From contig NZ_VNIK02000012.1 of the NCBI RefSeq assembly GCF_007785775.2, positions 18,417 through 82,416 of the forward strand: DNA of 64,000 bases, read 5' to 3'. Position 1 is the first letter of the stretch; each line of letters opens with the position of its first letter. The notes under the pieces were generated by a model. It searched no databases and had not been told where the DNA came from. It saw only the letters and a list, made by a program, of their open reading frames with translations. Below, piece after piece: positions 35,674 to 44,312 of this stretch. Source of the DNA: Flagellimonas hadalis. GTDB taxonomy: Bacteria > Bacteroidota > Bacteroidia > Flavobacteriales > Flavobacteriaceae. Position numbers and translations under genes: made by a program.

Positions 35674-35704
35674 CTAAAGTAGTGGATGATGGCCTCGTAC
35701 CAAA
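35674..35704 (-). promoter_or_regulatory. Probable promoter of the micropeptide/LytS/LytR unit
   Basis: On the minus strand TTTG (35704-35701) is followed after exactly 19 bases by TACTTTAG (35681-35674), seven of eight matches to TAnnTTTG. The first downstream start codon is the 17-codon ORF at 35645. This supports a single transcript covering the small ORFs, the kinase and the regulator. Confidence 0.55.
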
Positions 35705-35788
35705 TGGGTTTATGACCAATGGTCATATGGATCACCTGAACGGTAATGACACTCTGACTTCCTTCAAAAAAGCTGTGGAAAAACTGTA

Positions 35789-36310
35789 CTAGTTCTTGGG
35801 GGGAAACTTGGAAAACACCTTTTTCACCAATACTTCGAGCCTGTGTTCCCTTTCACTGGGCGATGCGTTTTCCCTGTACCCACTTTCTGCAGTGGCCTGC
35901 CAGAACAGGGCATCTCGTTGGGCATCCACAAAATCGAACTGAATGCTACGTTGGACACTTGGGCTGCCCAAGGGCAATCCCACGGATATCCCTCCGCCCA
36001 CATTTCTTCCGCCCCCACCAAGACCAACGCCTACAGAATTTTTGGGGGCTGCCTGGTATTCGTTGCTCAGTATGTTTACAAAGATTTCAGGCTCCTCGGC
36101 CAAGCGGTATCCTCTAGATTGAAGGGTGGAATCCAAAATACGGACGAGCCGCTTTTCGTCCAACTGGCTCAATCCAGAATTCATGTCAGGGAAATAATTG
36201 TAGGTGGTATAGCCGGAGAAATCGACTTCCTTGTCGTAGTCATAATTCACCCGAACGGAAGAACAGGCTGCCAAAAGCAAACTAAAAAACACCATCAAAA
36301 TATTGCGCAT
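35789..36310 (-). CDS. DUF4136-family lipoprotein
   Basis: 173 residues. A lipobox LLAACSSV gives lipidated Cys near residue 16. The conserved DUF4136 features follow: VNYDYDKEVDFSGYTTYNYF, a glycine-rich central stretch (VGVGLGGGGRNVGGG), and a C-terminal LFWQATAES segment before a Glu/Arg-rich helix. It should be an envelope lipoprotein; the role of the family is unknown. A 16-bp palindrome at 36339-36354 lies just upstream. Confidence 0.9.
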   Translation of the reverse strand: MRNILMVFFSLLLAACSSVRVNYDYDKEVDFSGYTTYNYFPDMNSGLSQLDEKRLVRILDSTLQSRGYRLAEEPEIFVNILSNEYQAAPKNSVGVGLGGGGRNVGGGISVGLPLGSPSVQRSIQFDFVDAQRDALFWQATAESGYRENASPSEREHRLEVLVKKVFSKFPPKN

Positions 36311-36338
36311 AACGGTCGTTTCTGGATTCCTTAAAATT

Positions 36339-36354
36339 AATCAATATATTGATT
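36339..36354. promoter_or_regulatory. 16-bp perfect palindrome upstream of the DUF4136 gene
   Basis: AATCAATATATTGATT is fully self-complementary. It lies 29 bases before the DUF4136 ATG and 22 bases after the obgE stop, in a 65-base spacer. It could be an operator for the lipoprotein gene. It is AT-rich, so chance cannot be excluded. Confidence 0.4.
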
Positions 36355-36375
36355 ATGAGATTAGAGGAAAGTGTT

Positions 36376-37377
36376 TTATTCGTTCAAAAGCGTCCAAAGC
36401 CTATCCTTGAGTTCCTGGATGCCCAAACCACTTACCGACGAGATGAACAAATAGGGCATGTCCTTGAAATCACTTTTTAAATCCTCTTTCATTTCTTCAA
36501 TGAGCTCTTCATCGAGCATATCGCACTTGGAAATGGCCACAAGTCGGTTTTTGTCCAACAACTCCGGATTATACCTTCTCAATTCATCCAAAAGAATGGC
36601 ATATTCCTGGCTGATGTCCTTGCTATCGGCCGGAATCAGGAAAAGTAATGTGGCATTTCGCTCTATATGGCGCAAGAAATAGTGCCCCAGTCCCTTGCCT
36701 TCGGCCGCACCCTCGATGATCCCGGGAATGTCTGCCATGACGAAGCTCCTAAAATCCCTGTATTCCACGATACCCAGATTGGGCTTGAGCGTGGTGAACT
36801 CATAATCGGCGATCTTGGGCTTTGCCGACGTCATTACGGAGAGCAATGTGGATTTTCCGGCGTTGGGAAAACCGACCAAACCAACATCTGCCAACACTTT
36901 GAGTTCCAATGTGATATTGGCTTCTTGCCCAGGTATGCCTGGTTGCGCATAGCGGGGTGTCTGGTTGGTGGGGCTCTTGAAATGCCAGTTGCCACGGCCT
37001 CCCATTCCTCCTTCCAGAACAATCTTTTCCTCTTGGTCCCTGGTTATCTCGAAAAGCACCTCTTTGGTCTCCGTATCCCTGACCACAGTACCCAAGGGCA
37101 CTTCCAGATACACGTCGGAACCGTCGGCCCCAGTGCTCCGGTTTTTACTGCCGTGTTCCCCATGTTCGGCCTTAAAATGCTTTTTGAACTTGAAATGGAC
37201 CAAGGTCCATAGGTTTTTGTTCCCTTTTATGATGACATGTCCGCCTCGGCCTCCATCGCCTCCATCAGGACCTCCCTTGGCCACATACTTTTCGCGGTGC
37301 AAATGCGCAGAGCCCTTGCCCCCGTTTCCGGAGGAGACAAACACTTTTACATAATCCACAAAATTCCCCTCGGTCAT
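36376..37377 (-). CDS. obgE: GTPase Obg/CgtA
   Basis: 333 residues. The N-terminal Obg fold is glycine-rich ([33 protein letters not shown]). The G domain has [19 protein letters not shown] near residue 166, [17 protein letters not shown] and ISKCDM in place of NKxD. The C-terminal extension seen in some Obg proteins is absent, as is usual in this phylum. Obg binds the 50S subunit late in assembly and responds to ppGpp. It follows the HPRT-adenylate kinase gene by 57 bases on the same strand. Confidence 0.96.
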   Translation of the reverse strand: MTEGNFVDYVKVFVSSGNGGKGSAHLHREKYVAKGGPDGGDGGRGGHVIIKGNKNLWTLVHFKFKKHFKAEHGEHGSKNRSTGADGSDVYLEVPLGTVVRDTETKEVLFEITRDQEEKIVLEGGMGGRGNWHFKSPTNQTPRYAQPGIPGQEANITLELKVLADVGLVGFPNAGKSTLLSVMTSAKPKIADYEFTTLKPNLGIVEYRDFRSFVMADIPGIIEGAAEGKGLGHYFLRHIERNATLLFLIPADSKDISQEYAILLDELRRYNPELLDKNRLVAISKCDMLDEELIEEMKEDLKSDFKDMPYLFISSVSGLGIQELKDRLWTLLNE

Positions 37378-37434
37378 GTTCTTGGTATTGTTAGTAAATG
37401 AAACGACAGCAGCCTTAAAACTGCCCGTCCTTTA

Positions 37435-38541
37435 TTACAAGGTTTCGATTATTTTGCTCAGTCGTTCTGTAATATCGTCGATGTTGCCTATCCCGTTCAC
37501 GGAATGGAACTTGTCCTGTTTTTCGTAGTAAGCCTTCAGCGGGGCAGTTTTCTCGTTGTATTCGTCAAAACGGTTACGGATCTTGTCTTCGTCCTGATCG
37601 TCTGAACGACCACTGCTCTTGCCGCGTTCCAACAAGCGTGCCACCAAGACATCATCATCGGCCTCTAGGGCAATGGTGGCGTTCACCTTCATGTTCTTGG
37701 ACTCCAAAAAGTTGTCCAGTGCCTCTGCTTGGGCGGCCGTACGTGGAAAACCATCAAAAATGAAACCTGCTGCGTCCGGGCTTTTCTCCACCTCGTCCTT
37801 CAGCATGTCTATCGTTACCTCATCCGGTACCAAATCGCCCTTATCTATAAAGGACTTGGCCAACTTGCCCAAATCGGTACCATTTTTAATGTTGTAGCGG
37901 AAAACATCCCCTGTGGATATGTGTTTCAGGTTATACTTTTCCTTCAAGAACCCCGCTTGGGTCCCTTTTCCAGCTCCTGGCTTTCCAAAAAGCACTAGGT
38001 TGATCATATCTGATTGGTTTAATTGGTAAACTTCCCTAAGATTTCTGCCCAATTCGTTGTAGTCCAGCCCATATCCCACGATAAAATTGTCGGGGATCTC
38101 CAGACCCACATAGTCGATGGCATACTCACCATTATATACTTCGGCCTTGTAAAAAAGGGCCGCTATCTTAAATTCCTTCACATTGGTATGGGAAAACAGG
38201 TGCACCAATTGTTTCAGGGTACGACCCGTGTCCACCACATCCTCCAAAATGATCACGCTCTTGCCCTCGATCTCTTCCGGCGCGTCCAGCAAGGTTTCCA
38301 CAATTCCCGTGGAAGTCAGCCCTTGGTAAGAACTCAACCGCACAAAGGAAACCTCACAGGGATTCTGATAGGCCTTCAAAAAATCGGACACGAACATAAA
38401 GGCCCCATTCAACACCCCCACAAAGAGAGGCGTCTCGTCCTTGTAATCCTTGGCAATTTCATCGGCCATTTTCTTGATGGCGGCAAGGATTTCCTCTTCC
38501 TTTAAATAGGGCTTAAAAAACTTGTCGTGAAGTTTGATCAA
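37435..38541 (-). CDS. Hypoxanthine phosphoribosyltransferase-adenylate kinase fusion
   Basis: 368 residues, two enzymes in one chain. Residues 1-178 are HPRT: LFVGVLNGAFMF, the PRPP loop VIILEDVVDTGRTL (about 96-109) and VGYGLDYNELGRNL. Residues 179-368 are a short-type adenylate kinase: P-loop FGKPGAGKGTQ, FDGFPRTAAQAEAL, and LERGKSSGRSDDQ with no zinc LID. The first codon is TTG; no ATG lies upstream before a TGA, and the conserved IKLHDKFFK begins right after it. An internal ATG at 38007 could also give free adenylate kinase. The fusion makes IMP/GMP by salvage and balances AMP, ADP and ATP. Confidence 0.93.
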   Translation of the reverse strand: MIKLHDKFFKPYLKEEEILAAIKKMADEIAKDYKDETPLFVGVLNGAFMFVSDFLKAYQNPCEVSFVRLSSYQGLTSTGIVETLLDAPEEIEGKSVIILEDVVDTGRTLKQLVHLFSHTNVKEFKIAALFYKAEVYNGEYAIDYVGLEIPDNFIVGYGLDYNELGRNLREVYQLNQSDMINLVLFGKPGAGKGTQAGFLKEKYNLKHISTGDVFRYNIKNGTDLGKLAKSFIDKGDLVPDEVTIDMLKDEVEKSPDAAGFIFDGFPRTAAQAEALDNFLESKNMKVNATIALEADDDVLVARLLERGKSSGRSDDQDEDKIRNRFDEYNEKTAPLKAYYEKQDKFHSVNGIGNIDDITERLSKIIETL

Positions 38542-38568
38542 TGTGCTGCGATTAAATGGTCAGGTTGG

Positions 38569-38576
38569 CAAAGATA
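38569..38576 (-). promoter_or_regulatory. Promoter -7 element of the HPRT-adenylate kinase gene
   Basis: TATCTTTG on the minus strand fits TAnnTTTG exactly. A start of transcription near 38562 leaves about 20 bases of leader before the TTG codon at 38541, which supports that start. No clear -33 TTG was found. Confidence 0.5.
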
Positions 38577-38629
38577 GTATTTTTGGGGTGGTATGTCCAC
38601 CTATCTTTTATCCCTTCGAGGAATTCATG

Positions 38630-38637
38630 TATTTTTG
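38630..38637 (+). promoter_or_regulatory. Promoter -7 element of purK
   Basis: TATTTTTG fits TAnnTTTG exactly and lies 23 bases before the purK ATG at 38661. With the opposite element at 38569-38576 it makes this 119-base spacer a divergent promoter for purine salvage and purine synthesis. No purine-repressor type site was recognised. Confidence 0.5.
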
Positions 38638-38660
38638 CTTTCATTCCAATTCGCTGATCA

Positions 38661-39824
38661 ATGCAATTTTTTTCATCCGATTTTAAACTGGGCATCTTGG
38701 GAGGGGGACAATTGGGCAAAATGATGCTCTACGAGACCCGCAAATGGGATATCCACACCAAGGTGATGGACGCCTCGCCAGAAGCCCCCTGCAAAATAGC
38801 CTGCAACGAATTTGTGCTGGGCGATCTGATGGATTTTGACGCCGTTTACCACTTTGGGAAGGACGTGGACGTACTCACCATCGAGATTGAGAACGTAAAT
38901 GTGGACGCCCTTGAAAAACTGGAATACGAAGGCATCAAGGTCTACCCTCCCACCAAAACCCTGCGGACCATACAGAACAAGGCCACACAAAAGCTTTTTT
39001 ATACGGACCATGGCATCCCAACGGCACCGTTCACCCGTTTTGCCTATACTTCGGAAATCGAGGACAGCATCCATAACGGAGGGCTCCAACTGCCCTTTGT
39101 TTGGAAAAGTGCCCAGTTTGGCTACGATGGCCAGGGCGTGAAGGTGGTCAGGAAAATGGAAGACCTCCAAGGCCTGCCCAATGTGGAGTGCCTTGCGGAG
39201 CAAATGATCGGTTTCAAAAACGAATTGGCCGTTATCGTGGCAAGGAGCACCAAAGGTGAGGTAAAGACCTACCCTGTGGTGGAGATGGAATTCCACCCCG
39301 AGGCCAACCAAGTGGAATATGTGATCTGTCCCGCTAGAATCGATGCGACCGTGGCCCAAAAGGCGCAGGAAATTGCGCTGAAGGTTTCGGAACAAATGAA
39401 ACACATTGGCCTGCTTGCCGTGGAAATGTTCCAGACCCAGGACGATGAGATCTTGGTGAACGAAGTGGCGCCAAGACCGCACAACAGTGGACATTACAGC
39501 ATTGAAGCCAGCTATACCAACCAGTTTGAACAACACATCCGCGCTATTTTGGGGCTCCCCTTGGGAAAAACCGACAGCAAAGTGGCCGGTATCATGGTCA
39601 ACTTGGTAGGGGCCGAAGGACATACGGGCGATGTGGTCTATGAAAACATGGCAGACATCTTGGAAATGGAAGGCGTGACCCCGCACATTTATGGAAAAAG
39701 AGAGACAAGACCTTTCCGGAAAATGGGACACGTGACCATTGTGGACGAGGATATGGCCAGGGCCAGAAAAGTTGCCCAAGAAGTAAAGGAAACCATCAAG
39801 GTAACAACAAACAAATCACAATAA
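38661..39824 (+). CDS. purK: 5-(carboxyamino)imidazole ribonucleotide synthase
   Basis: 387 residues. The N-terminal LGILGGGQLGKMMLYETRKW is the typical PurK nucleotide-fold start, and the ATP-grasp domain follows with QFGYDGQGVKV, AEQMIGFKNELAVIVAR and NEVAPRPHNSGHYSIEA. It carboxylates AIR to N5-CAIR with ATP and bicarbonate, step 6a of purine synthesis. PurE, which uses the product, follows after 53 bases. Divergent from the purine-salvage fusion gene. Confidence 0.97.
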   Translation: MQFFSSDFKLGILGGGQLGKMMLYETRKWDIHTKVMDASPEAPCKIACNEFVLGDLMDFDAVYHFGKDVDVLTIEIENVNVDALEKLEYEGIKVYPPTKTLRTIQNKATQKLFYTDHGIPTAPFTRFAYTSEIEDSIHNGGLQLPFVWKSAQFGYDGQGVKVVRKMEDLQGLPNVECLAEQMIGFKNELAVIVARSTKGEVKTYPVVEMEFHPEANQVEYVICPARIDATVAQKAQEIALKVSEQMKHIGLLAVEMFQTQDDEILVNEVAPRPHNSGHYSIEASYTNQFEQHIRAILGLPLGKTDSKVAGIMVNLVGAEGHTGDVVYENMADILEMEGVTPHIYGKRETRPFRKMGHVTIVDEDMARARKVAQEVKETIKVTTNKSQ

Positions 39825-39877
39825 TCAAATTCCAAATGCTAGACTAAAGGTTTTTGGAAGTTACAGTTTGGAATTTT

Positions 39878-40369
39878 ATGAAAAAAGTAGCCGTGATCAT
39901 GGGAAGCACCAGCGACCTTCCCGTTATGCAAGAAGCCATCGATATATTGAAAGAATTCGGGATCACCGTTGATGTGGACATTGTTTCCGCGCACCGTACT
40001 CCCGAAAAACTGTTCGATTTTGGCAAAAATGCCCACACAAATGGATATTCGGTGATCATTGCCGGGGCCGGAGGGGCAGCCCACCTGCCCGGAATGGTAG
40101 CTTCATTGTCCCCATTGCCCGTGATAGGTGTGCCCGTAAAGAGCAGCAACTCCATTGACGGGTGGGATTCCGTCCTCTCCATACTCCAGATGCCCGGCGG
40201 GGTACCCGTTGCCACCGTGGCGCTGAACGGTGCCAAGAATGCAGGTATCTTGGCTGCACAGATCATTGGCAGTTCCGACGCTGAAGTACTGAACAAAATC
40301 CAATCCTACAAGGAAGGACTAAAGGAAAAAGTCATCAAAGGAGCCGAGGAAGTAAGAAAAATGAAGTAA
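39878..40369 (+). CDS. purE: N5-carboxyaminoimidazole ribonucleotide mutase
   Basis: 163 residues from the ATG at 39878 (MKKVAVIMGSTSDLPVM); an in-frame TTG eight codons earlier was not used. Class I PurE motifs are GSTSDLPVM, SAHRTPEKLFDF (with the catalytic His) and GAGGAAHLPGMVAS. It converts N5-CAIR to CAIR. Downstream of purK on the same strand and probably cotranscribed. Confidence 0.97.
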   Translation: MKKVAVIMGSTSDLPVMQEAIDILKEFGITVDVDIVSAHRTPEKLFDFGKNAHTNGYSVIIAGAGGAAHLPGMVASLSPLPVIGVPVKSSNSIDGWDSVLSILQMPGGVPVATVALNGAKNAGILAAQIIGSSDAEVLNKIQSYKEGLKEKVIKGAEEVRKMK

Positions 40370-40437
40370 CTCGTCCTAAACAAAACCACTTTACTTTGTA
40401 AAGCCTCTGGCTATCATATACTATTACTGATTTACCC

Positions 40438-42468
40438 ATGAACAACCCACTATTGGAGCCTTTTGACCAAGCTCCGTTTTCCAAAATAAAGAACGAACAC
40501 TTCAAACCGGCTTTTCTTCAGGCCATTGATGCTGCCAAAAAGGAAATCGACGACATCGTGGAAAACCCCGATGCGCCCACCTTCCAAAACACCTTGGAGG
40601 CCCTGGATTTTGCCGGTCAGCAGTTGGACCGCATTTCCAGCGTTTTTTTCAATCTGAATTCGGCGGAGACCAATGAGGAAATCCAAAAGATAGCCCAAGA
40701 AGTGTCCCCCCTATTGTCCGAATTCAGCAATGACATTACCCTGAACCAAGGCCTTTTTGAACGCATCAAGGCTGTTTATGACCAAAAAGATACTTTGGAA
40801 CTCACTCCTGAGCAGGAAACCCTTTTGGAAAAGAAATATAAAAGCTTTAGCAGGAACGGGGCCAATTTGAACGATTCGGACAAAAAGCGATTACGGGAAA
40901 TCGATGCCGAACTTTCCAAACTGAAATTGAAGTTCGGGGAAAATGTGTTGGCCGAAACCAATAAGTATGAAATGCATCTTACCCATGAGGAAGACCTTAA
41001 AGGTCTGCCCGAAGGTGAAAAAGAAGCCGCTGCACAGTTGGCCGAATCCAAAGGAAAAGATGGATGGCTCATCACACTGGATTACCCCAGCTATATCCCT
41101 TTCATGAAATATGCGGAGAACAGGGAGCTTCGCAAGGAGCTTTCCATTGCCTTTGGCAGCAAAGGGTTTCACAAGGATGAACTCGACAATCAGAAAAACA
41201 TCCTGAAAATAGTCTCTCTTCGCCACGAACGCGCAAATCTTTTGGGCTATGCCACCCATGCCCATTTTGTATTGGAGGAGCGTATGGCGGAGACCCCGCA
41301 AAAAGTAATGGATTTTCTGAACGAGCTGCTTGAAAAGGCAAAACCGGCCGCAGAAAGGGAGTTTGGGGAACTGGAAACCTTTGCAAAAAGTTTGGACAAC
41401 ATTGATCGGCTCGAAAAATGGGACAGTGCCTTCTATTCCGAAAAGTTGAAGCAAAAGCTCTTCAATTTGGATGATGAGAAACTGAAACCGTATTTCAAAC
41501 TGGAAAATGTGATCAACGGCGTTTTTAAAGTGGCTGAAAAACTCTTCGGACTTACATTCAAAGAGGTCCAGACCATTGAAAAATACCATCCAGATGTGAA
41601 GACGTATGAAGTGTATGATGACAAAAACAACTTCATTTCGCTCTTCTATGCCGATTTCCATCCCAGACCCGGAAAGCGTGGCGGAGCTTGGATGACCTCA
41701 TACAAATCCCAATACACGTTGAACGGAAAAAATAACAGGCCACACATTTCCAACGTTTGCAATTTCACCAAACCGACCAAGTCAAAACCCTCGCTGCTCA
41801 CTTTCAATGAAGTGACCACGCTTTTCCACGAATTTGGGCACGGGCTACACGGTATGTTGGCCAACACCATCTACCCCAGCCTTTCGGGCACTTCGGTCTA
41901 TTGGGATTTTGTGGAACTGCCCAGTCAGGTCATGGAAAATTGGTGTTATGAGAAAGAGGCCCTGGAGCTTTTCGCCTTTCATTACGAGACCGGGGAATTG
42001 ATTCCCATGGAGCTGGTGGAAAAAATTAAGGAATCCGCCACCTTTCAGGAGGGAATGGCCACGGTGCGCCAGTTGAGCTTTGGCTTTTTGGACATGGCAT
42101 GGCATAGCAAAGATCCATCAAACATCAACAATGTGAAGGCTTACGAGGCCAAGGCGTTTGAGGGCACGGACTTGTTCCCCGACACCCCTCAAACCTGTAT
42201 GAGCACATCGTTTTCCCATATTTTCCAAGGAGGGTATTCCTCAGGATATTACAGTTACAAATGGGCCGAGGTGCTGGATGCAGATGCTTTTGCCCATTTC
42301 AAGGAGAATGGCATTTTCAGCAAAACGGTCGCCGATAAGTTCAAGGAAAATGTACTCTCCAAAGGAGGGACGGAGAACCCGATGGAACTCTACAAACGTT
42401 TCAGGGGAGCGGAACCCAATATCGATGCGCTTTTGGAAAGGGCCGGACTCATCAAAAAAGCAAGCTAA
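40438..42468 (+). CDS. M3-family zinc metallopeptidase (oligopeptidase A/Dcp-like)
   Basis: 676 residues, close to the 680 of E. coli OpdA and Dcp. The zinc site HEFGHGLHGML is near residue 463, followed by the Glu region LSGTSVYWDFVELPSQVMEN. The N-terminal helical part begins FDQAPFSKIKNEHFKPAFLQ. No signal peptide, so cytoplasmic. It degrades short peptides, for example leftovers of protein turnover or cleaved signal peptides. OpdA and Dcp cannot be told apart safely by eye. Confidence 0.95.
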   Translation: MNNPLLEPFDQAPFSKIKNEHFKPAFLQAIDAAKKEIDDIVENPDAPTFQNTLEALDFAGQQLDRISSVFFNLNSAETNEEIQKIAQEVSPLLSEFSNDITLNQGLFERIKAVYDQKDTLELTPEQETLLEKKYKSFSRNGANLNDSDKKRLREIDAELSKLKLKFGENVLAETNKYEMHLTHEEDLKGLPEGEKEAAAQLAESKGKDGWLITLDYPSYIPFMKYAENRELRKELSIAFGSKGFHKDELDNQKNILKIVSLRHERANLLGYATHAHFVLEERMAETPQKVMDFLNELLEKAKPAAEREFGELETFAKSLDNIDRLEKWDSAFYSEKLKQKLFNLDDEKLKPYFKLENVINGVFKVAEKLFGLTFKEVQTIEKYHPDVKTYEVYDDKNNFISLFYADFHPRPGKRGGAWMTSYKSQYTLNGKNNRPHISNVCNFTKPTKSKPSLLTFNEVTTLFHEFGHGLHGMLANTIYPSLSGTSVYWDFVELPSQVMENWCYEKEALELFAFHYETGELIPMELVEKIKESATFQEGMATVRQLSFGFLDMAWHSKDPSNINNVKAYEAKAFEGTDLFPDTPQTCMSTSFSHIFQGGYSSGYYSYKWAEVLDADAFAHFKENGIFSKTVADKFKENVLSKGGTENPMELYKRFRGAEPNIDALLERAGLIKKAS

Positions 42469-42556
42469 ATGCAGTAGCTGCGCAATGGACAGATGGTTTT
42501 GGGCGAAAATTGGGACACATCTTACCCACGAGCATCCTTTGCAGCGTAAAAACCAC

Positions 42557-42564
42557 TATTTTTG
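42557..42564 (+). promoter_or_regulatory. Promoter -7 element before the sigma factor gene
   Basis: TATTTTTG fits TAnnTTTG exactly and lies 13 bases before the ATG at 42578. A TTTG at 42538-42541 is 15 bases upstream, slightly closer than usual. The leader would be only a few bases long. Confidence 0.45.
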
Positions 42565-42577
42565 CTACTTCGAAACT

Positions 42578-43132
42578 ATGGGCAAGCACGAACTCCATCC
42601 TCAGAATTGGGTAGATCTCTATGCAGATTACCTCTTCAACTACGCCGTGGCCAGGGTCAGCGATGCGGAAATTGCCAAGGATCTGGTGCAGGAAACTTTT
42701 TTTGCAGGCCTCAATTCTTCCAAAAACTACAAGGGTGATGCCGCCGAGCGTACTTGGTTGGTCTCCATATTGAAAAGAAAGGTCATAGACCATTACCGCA
42801 AGAGCAATTCCAAAAAAGGAAAGGCAGAGGTCCGCATCAATTATAGTACGGATTCCGAATCCGAAGGTGATTGGCTGGAAGAGCAAGTGGCCGACCCATT
42901 TACCAGGGATGGGGACAACATATTGGAGAACGAGGAGCTTGGGCTGGCCTTGCAGGAGTGTTTGGACAAATTGCCCAAAAAGCAGGCCCAAGTCTTTAAG
43001 ATGAAGACCATCCAGGGAATGGAAACTGAAGATATTTGTAATGAGTTGGACATAAATCCGTCCAACTTGTGGGTAATGATCCATAGGGCAAGGACCTCGC
43101 TTATGGGTTGTTTGAACGAAAATTGGTTTTAG
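42578..43132 (+). CDS. ECF-type RNA polymerase sigma factor
   Basis: 184 residues from the ATG at 42578 (MGKHELHPQNWVDLYADYLF). A longer in-frame extension overlaps the end of the M3 peptidase and is not homologous to anything. Region 2 includes DAEIAKDLVQETFFAGLNSS and AERTWLVSILKRKVIDHYRK; region 4 includes CLDKLPKKQAQVFKMKTIQG and SNLWVMIHRARTSLMGCL. A small Cys-rich protein gene follows after two bases, in the position of an anti-sigma factor. Target genes are unknown. Confidence 0.94.
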   Translation: MGKHELHPQNWVDLYADYLFNYAVARVSDAEIAKDLVQETFFAGLNSSKNYKGDAAERTWLVSILKRKVIDHYRKSNSKKGKAEVRINYSTDSESEGDWLEEQVADPFTRDGDNILENEELGLALQECLDKLPKKQAQVFKMKTIQGMETEDICNELDINPSNLWVMIHRARTSLMGCLNENWF

Positions 43133-43134
43133 CT

Positions 43135-43365
43135 ATGAAGATTTCATGCGAAGAGGCGTCACATATCTGTAACAAGTCCCAATACAAGGAGGCAAGCTTT
43201 TGGGACATTGTAAAGCTTCGGTTCCATCTTTGGAATTGCAAGACCTGTAAAACATATTCCAAAAAGAATTCCAAGTTGACCTCCCTTTGTGATCGTGCAG
43301 GACTTTCCACACTCTCTGACCATGACAAGGAATGTATGAAACGTGACTTGGAAAAAAGACTCTAA
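43135..43365 (+). CDS. Small Cys-rich protein, candidate anti-sigma factor
   Basis: 76 residues from the ATG at 43135 (MKISCEEASHICNKSQYKEA). Cys 5, the HIC pair, and CKTC near residue 36 resemble the zinc-binding anti-sigma (ZAS, H-x3-C-x2-C) arrangement, but the order and spacing are not the classical one. There is no membrane segment, so it would be a soluble partner. It begins two bases after the sigma gene stop, which is the usual place for a sigma antagonist. It overlaps the oppositely oriented next gene by four bases. Confidence 0.75.
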   Translation: MKISCEEASHICNKSQYKEASFWDIVKLRFHLWNCKTCKTYSKKNSKLTSLCDRAGLSTLSDHDKECMKRDLEKRL

Positions 43366-44186
43366 AAAAACCGCTCCACCCACCAGAACATCCCAAACCA
43401 GAAGACAGGGATAGCCTCTACCCAAAACGATACAAAGTATCGGGATGTCATTTTTTTATTGGCGATAAGCACAAAGATCAAGACTAGCGTGAGGGCCAAT
43501 CTCAGTACGATTTCGACTTGATGGACCCCATCTTTTAAAAAAGTTAGGAGAAAAAAAACGACCGCTAGGACGATGCCCAAATTTTGGGTCCGTCTAACCC
43601 CCAATACCTGCGGCAAGGTCCGAAGATCTTTATCGTCCCATTGCATATCCCTGATCTCAAAAGGGATGATGAGCACCAACACCAACAACACCCGTTGCAG
43701 GAAAAGCACCCAAAAATCCCAACCAATGGGCATTTGCACATCCAAAACAGGCAACAGGACAGTAAAACCGGCCCACACAAAGGCCACAATATAGATTTTC
43801 AACCCTCCTAGGCTCCTTAGGTTTTTCGCGCTTGGCAAAAACGGAACGGCATACAATGCGGACAATAGGCCCAAGATCACCGTGGCCCACCAAATCTTGG
43901 CATCCAGTTGCAGCAAAAAATAGAGTGCAAAACCAAACGACACAAAACTGAAGATCTGAATGATCTTGTGATAGGCATTGGACACGATCAAATATTTGTA
44001 GGCCTCCACCCCATATTTGATGAAATTGTAACAGACGATCACCCCAAAAAAAATGAATCCCAACAAATCAATATCGGAAGAAATGCCCAACAAATGAAAG
44101 GTGACACCCGCCAACGACAACACGGCCAAGGCCACATGGATACTGGCATCCAAATAAAAATCAAAAATAGACTTCAAGGTCTTCAT
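43362..44186 (-). CDS. UbiA-like multi-pass membrane protein with a degenerate first motif
   Basis: 274 residues from the ATG at 44186 (MKTLKSIFDFYLDASIHVAL); an upstream in-frame ATG adds nine polar residues and is possible. Eight or nine membrane segments are visible. The second Asp motif of UbiA prenyltransferases is recognisable as FEIRDMQWDDKDLRTLPQVL (about residue 190), but the first (NDxxDxxxD) reads CYNFIKYGVEAYKY. It could be a prenyltransferase with altered chemistry or a non-catalytic relative. Divergent from gcvP. Confidence 0.75.
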   Translation of the reverse strand: MKTLKSIFDFYLDASIHVALAVLSLAGVTFHLLGISSDIDLLGFIFFGVIVCYNFIKYGVEAYKYLIVSNAYHKIIQIFSFVSFGFALYFLLQLDAKIWWATVILGLLSALYAVPFLPSAKNLRSLGGLKIYIVAFVWAGFTVLLPVLDVQMPIGWDFWVLFLQRVLLVLVLIIPFEIRDMQWDDKDLRTLPQVLGVRRTQNLGIVLAVVFFLLTFLKDGVHQVEIVLRLALTLVLIFVLIANKKMTSRYFVSFWVEAIPVFWFGMFWWVERFF

Positions 44187-44258
44187 CTTTACGGGTTTTC
44201 CCTTCGTTCCCAAAAGGTTGATCAGTGGTTAACAACTTTGCTTCACTCACCTTCAAAA

Positions 44259-44292
44259 TTGCCTATTTTCATTGAATTTATCCCTAATTTTG
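44259..44292 (+). promoter_or_regulatory. Promoter of gcvP
   Basis: TAATTTTG (44285-44292) is an exact TAnnTTTG and TTG (44259-44261) lies 23 bases upstream, at the long end of the known spacing range. It is 20 bases before the gcvP ATG at 44313. No glycine riboswitch fold was seen. Confidence 0.55.
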
Positions 44293-44312
44293 TGCACTTT
44301 ATTGGATTGAAC

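Noticed and set aside
36339..36354. The AT palindrome as a site-specific recombination or attachment site
   Set aside because: No integrase, direct repeat or foreign DNA is near; an operator or chance dyad is more likely.
38673..39779. A 368-codon open frame on the minus strand opposite purK
   Set aside because: Exact shadow of purK codon usage, His/Val/Gly-rich, with no recognisable domain; PurK motifs on the plus strand are complete.
42278..42577. N-terminal extension of the sigma factor overlapping the M3 peptidase
   Set aside because: Out-of-frame reading of the peptidase end; ECF-like sigma homology starts only at the ATG at 42578, and a promoter element lies just before it.
43908..44312. 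N-terminal extension of gcvP by 135 codons
   Set aside because: It is antisense to the UbiA-like gene, has no homology to P protein, and the ATG at 44313 has an exact -7 element and the normal N-terminus.
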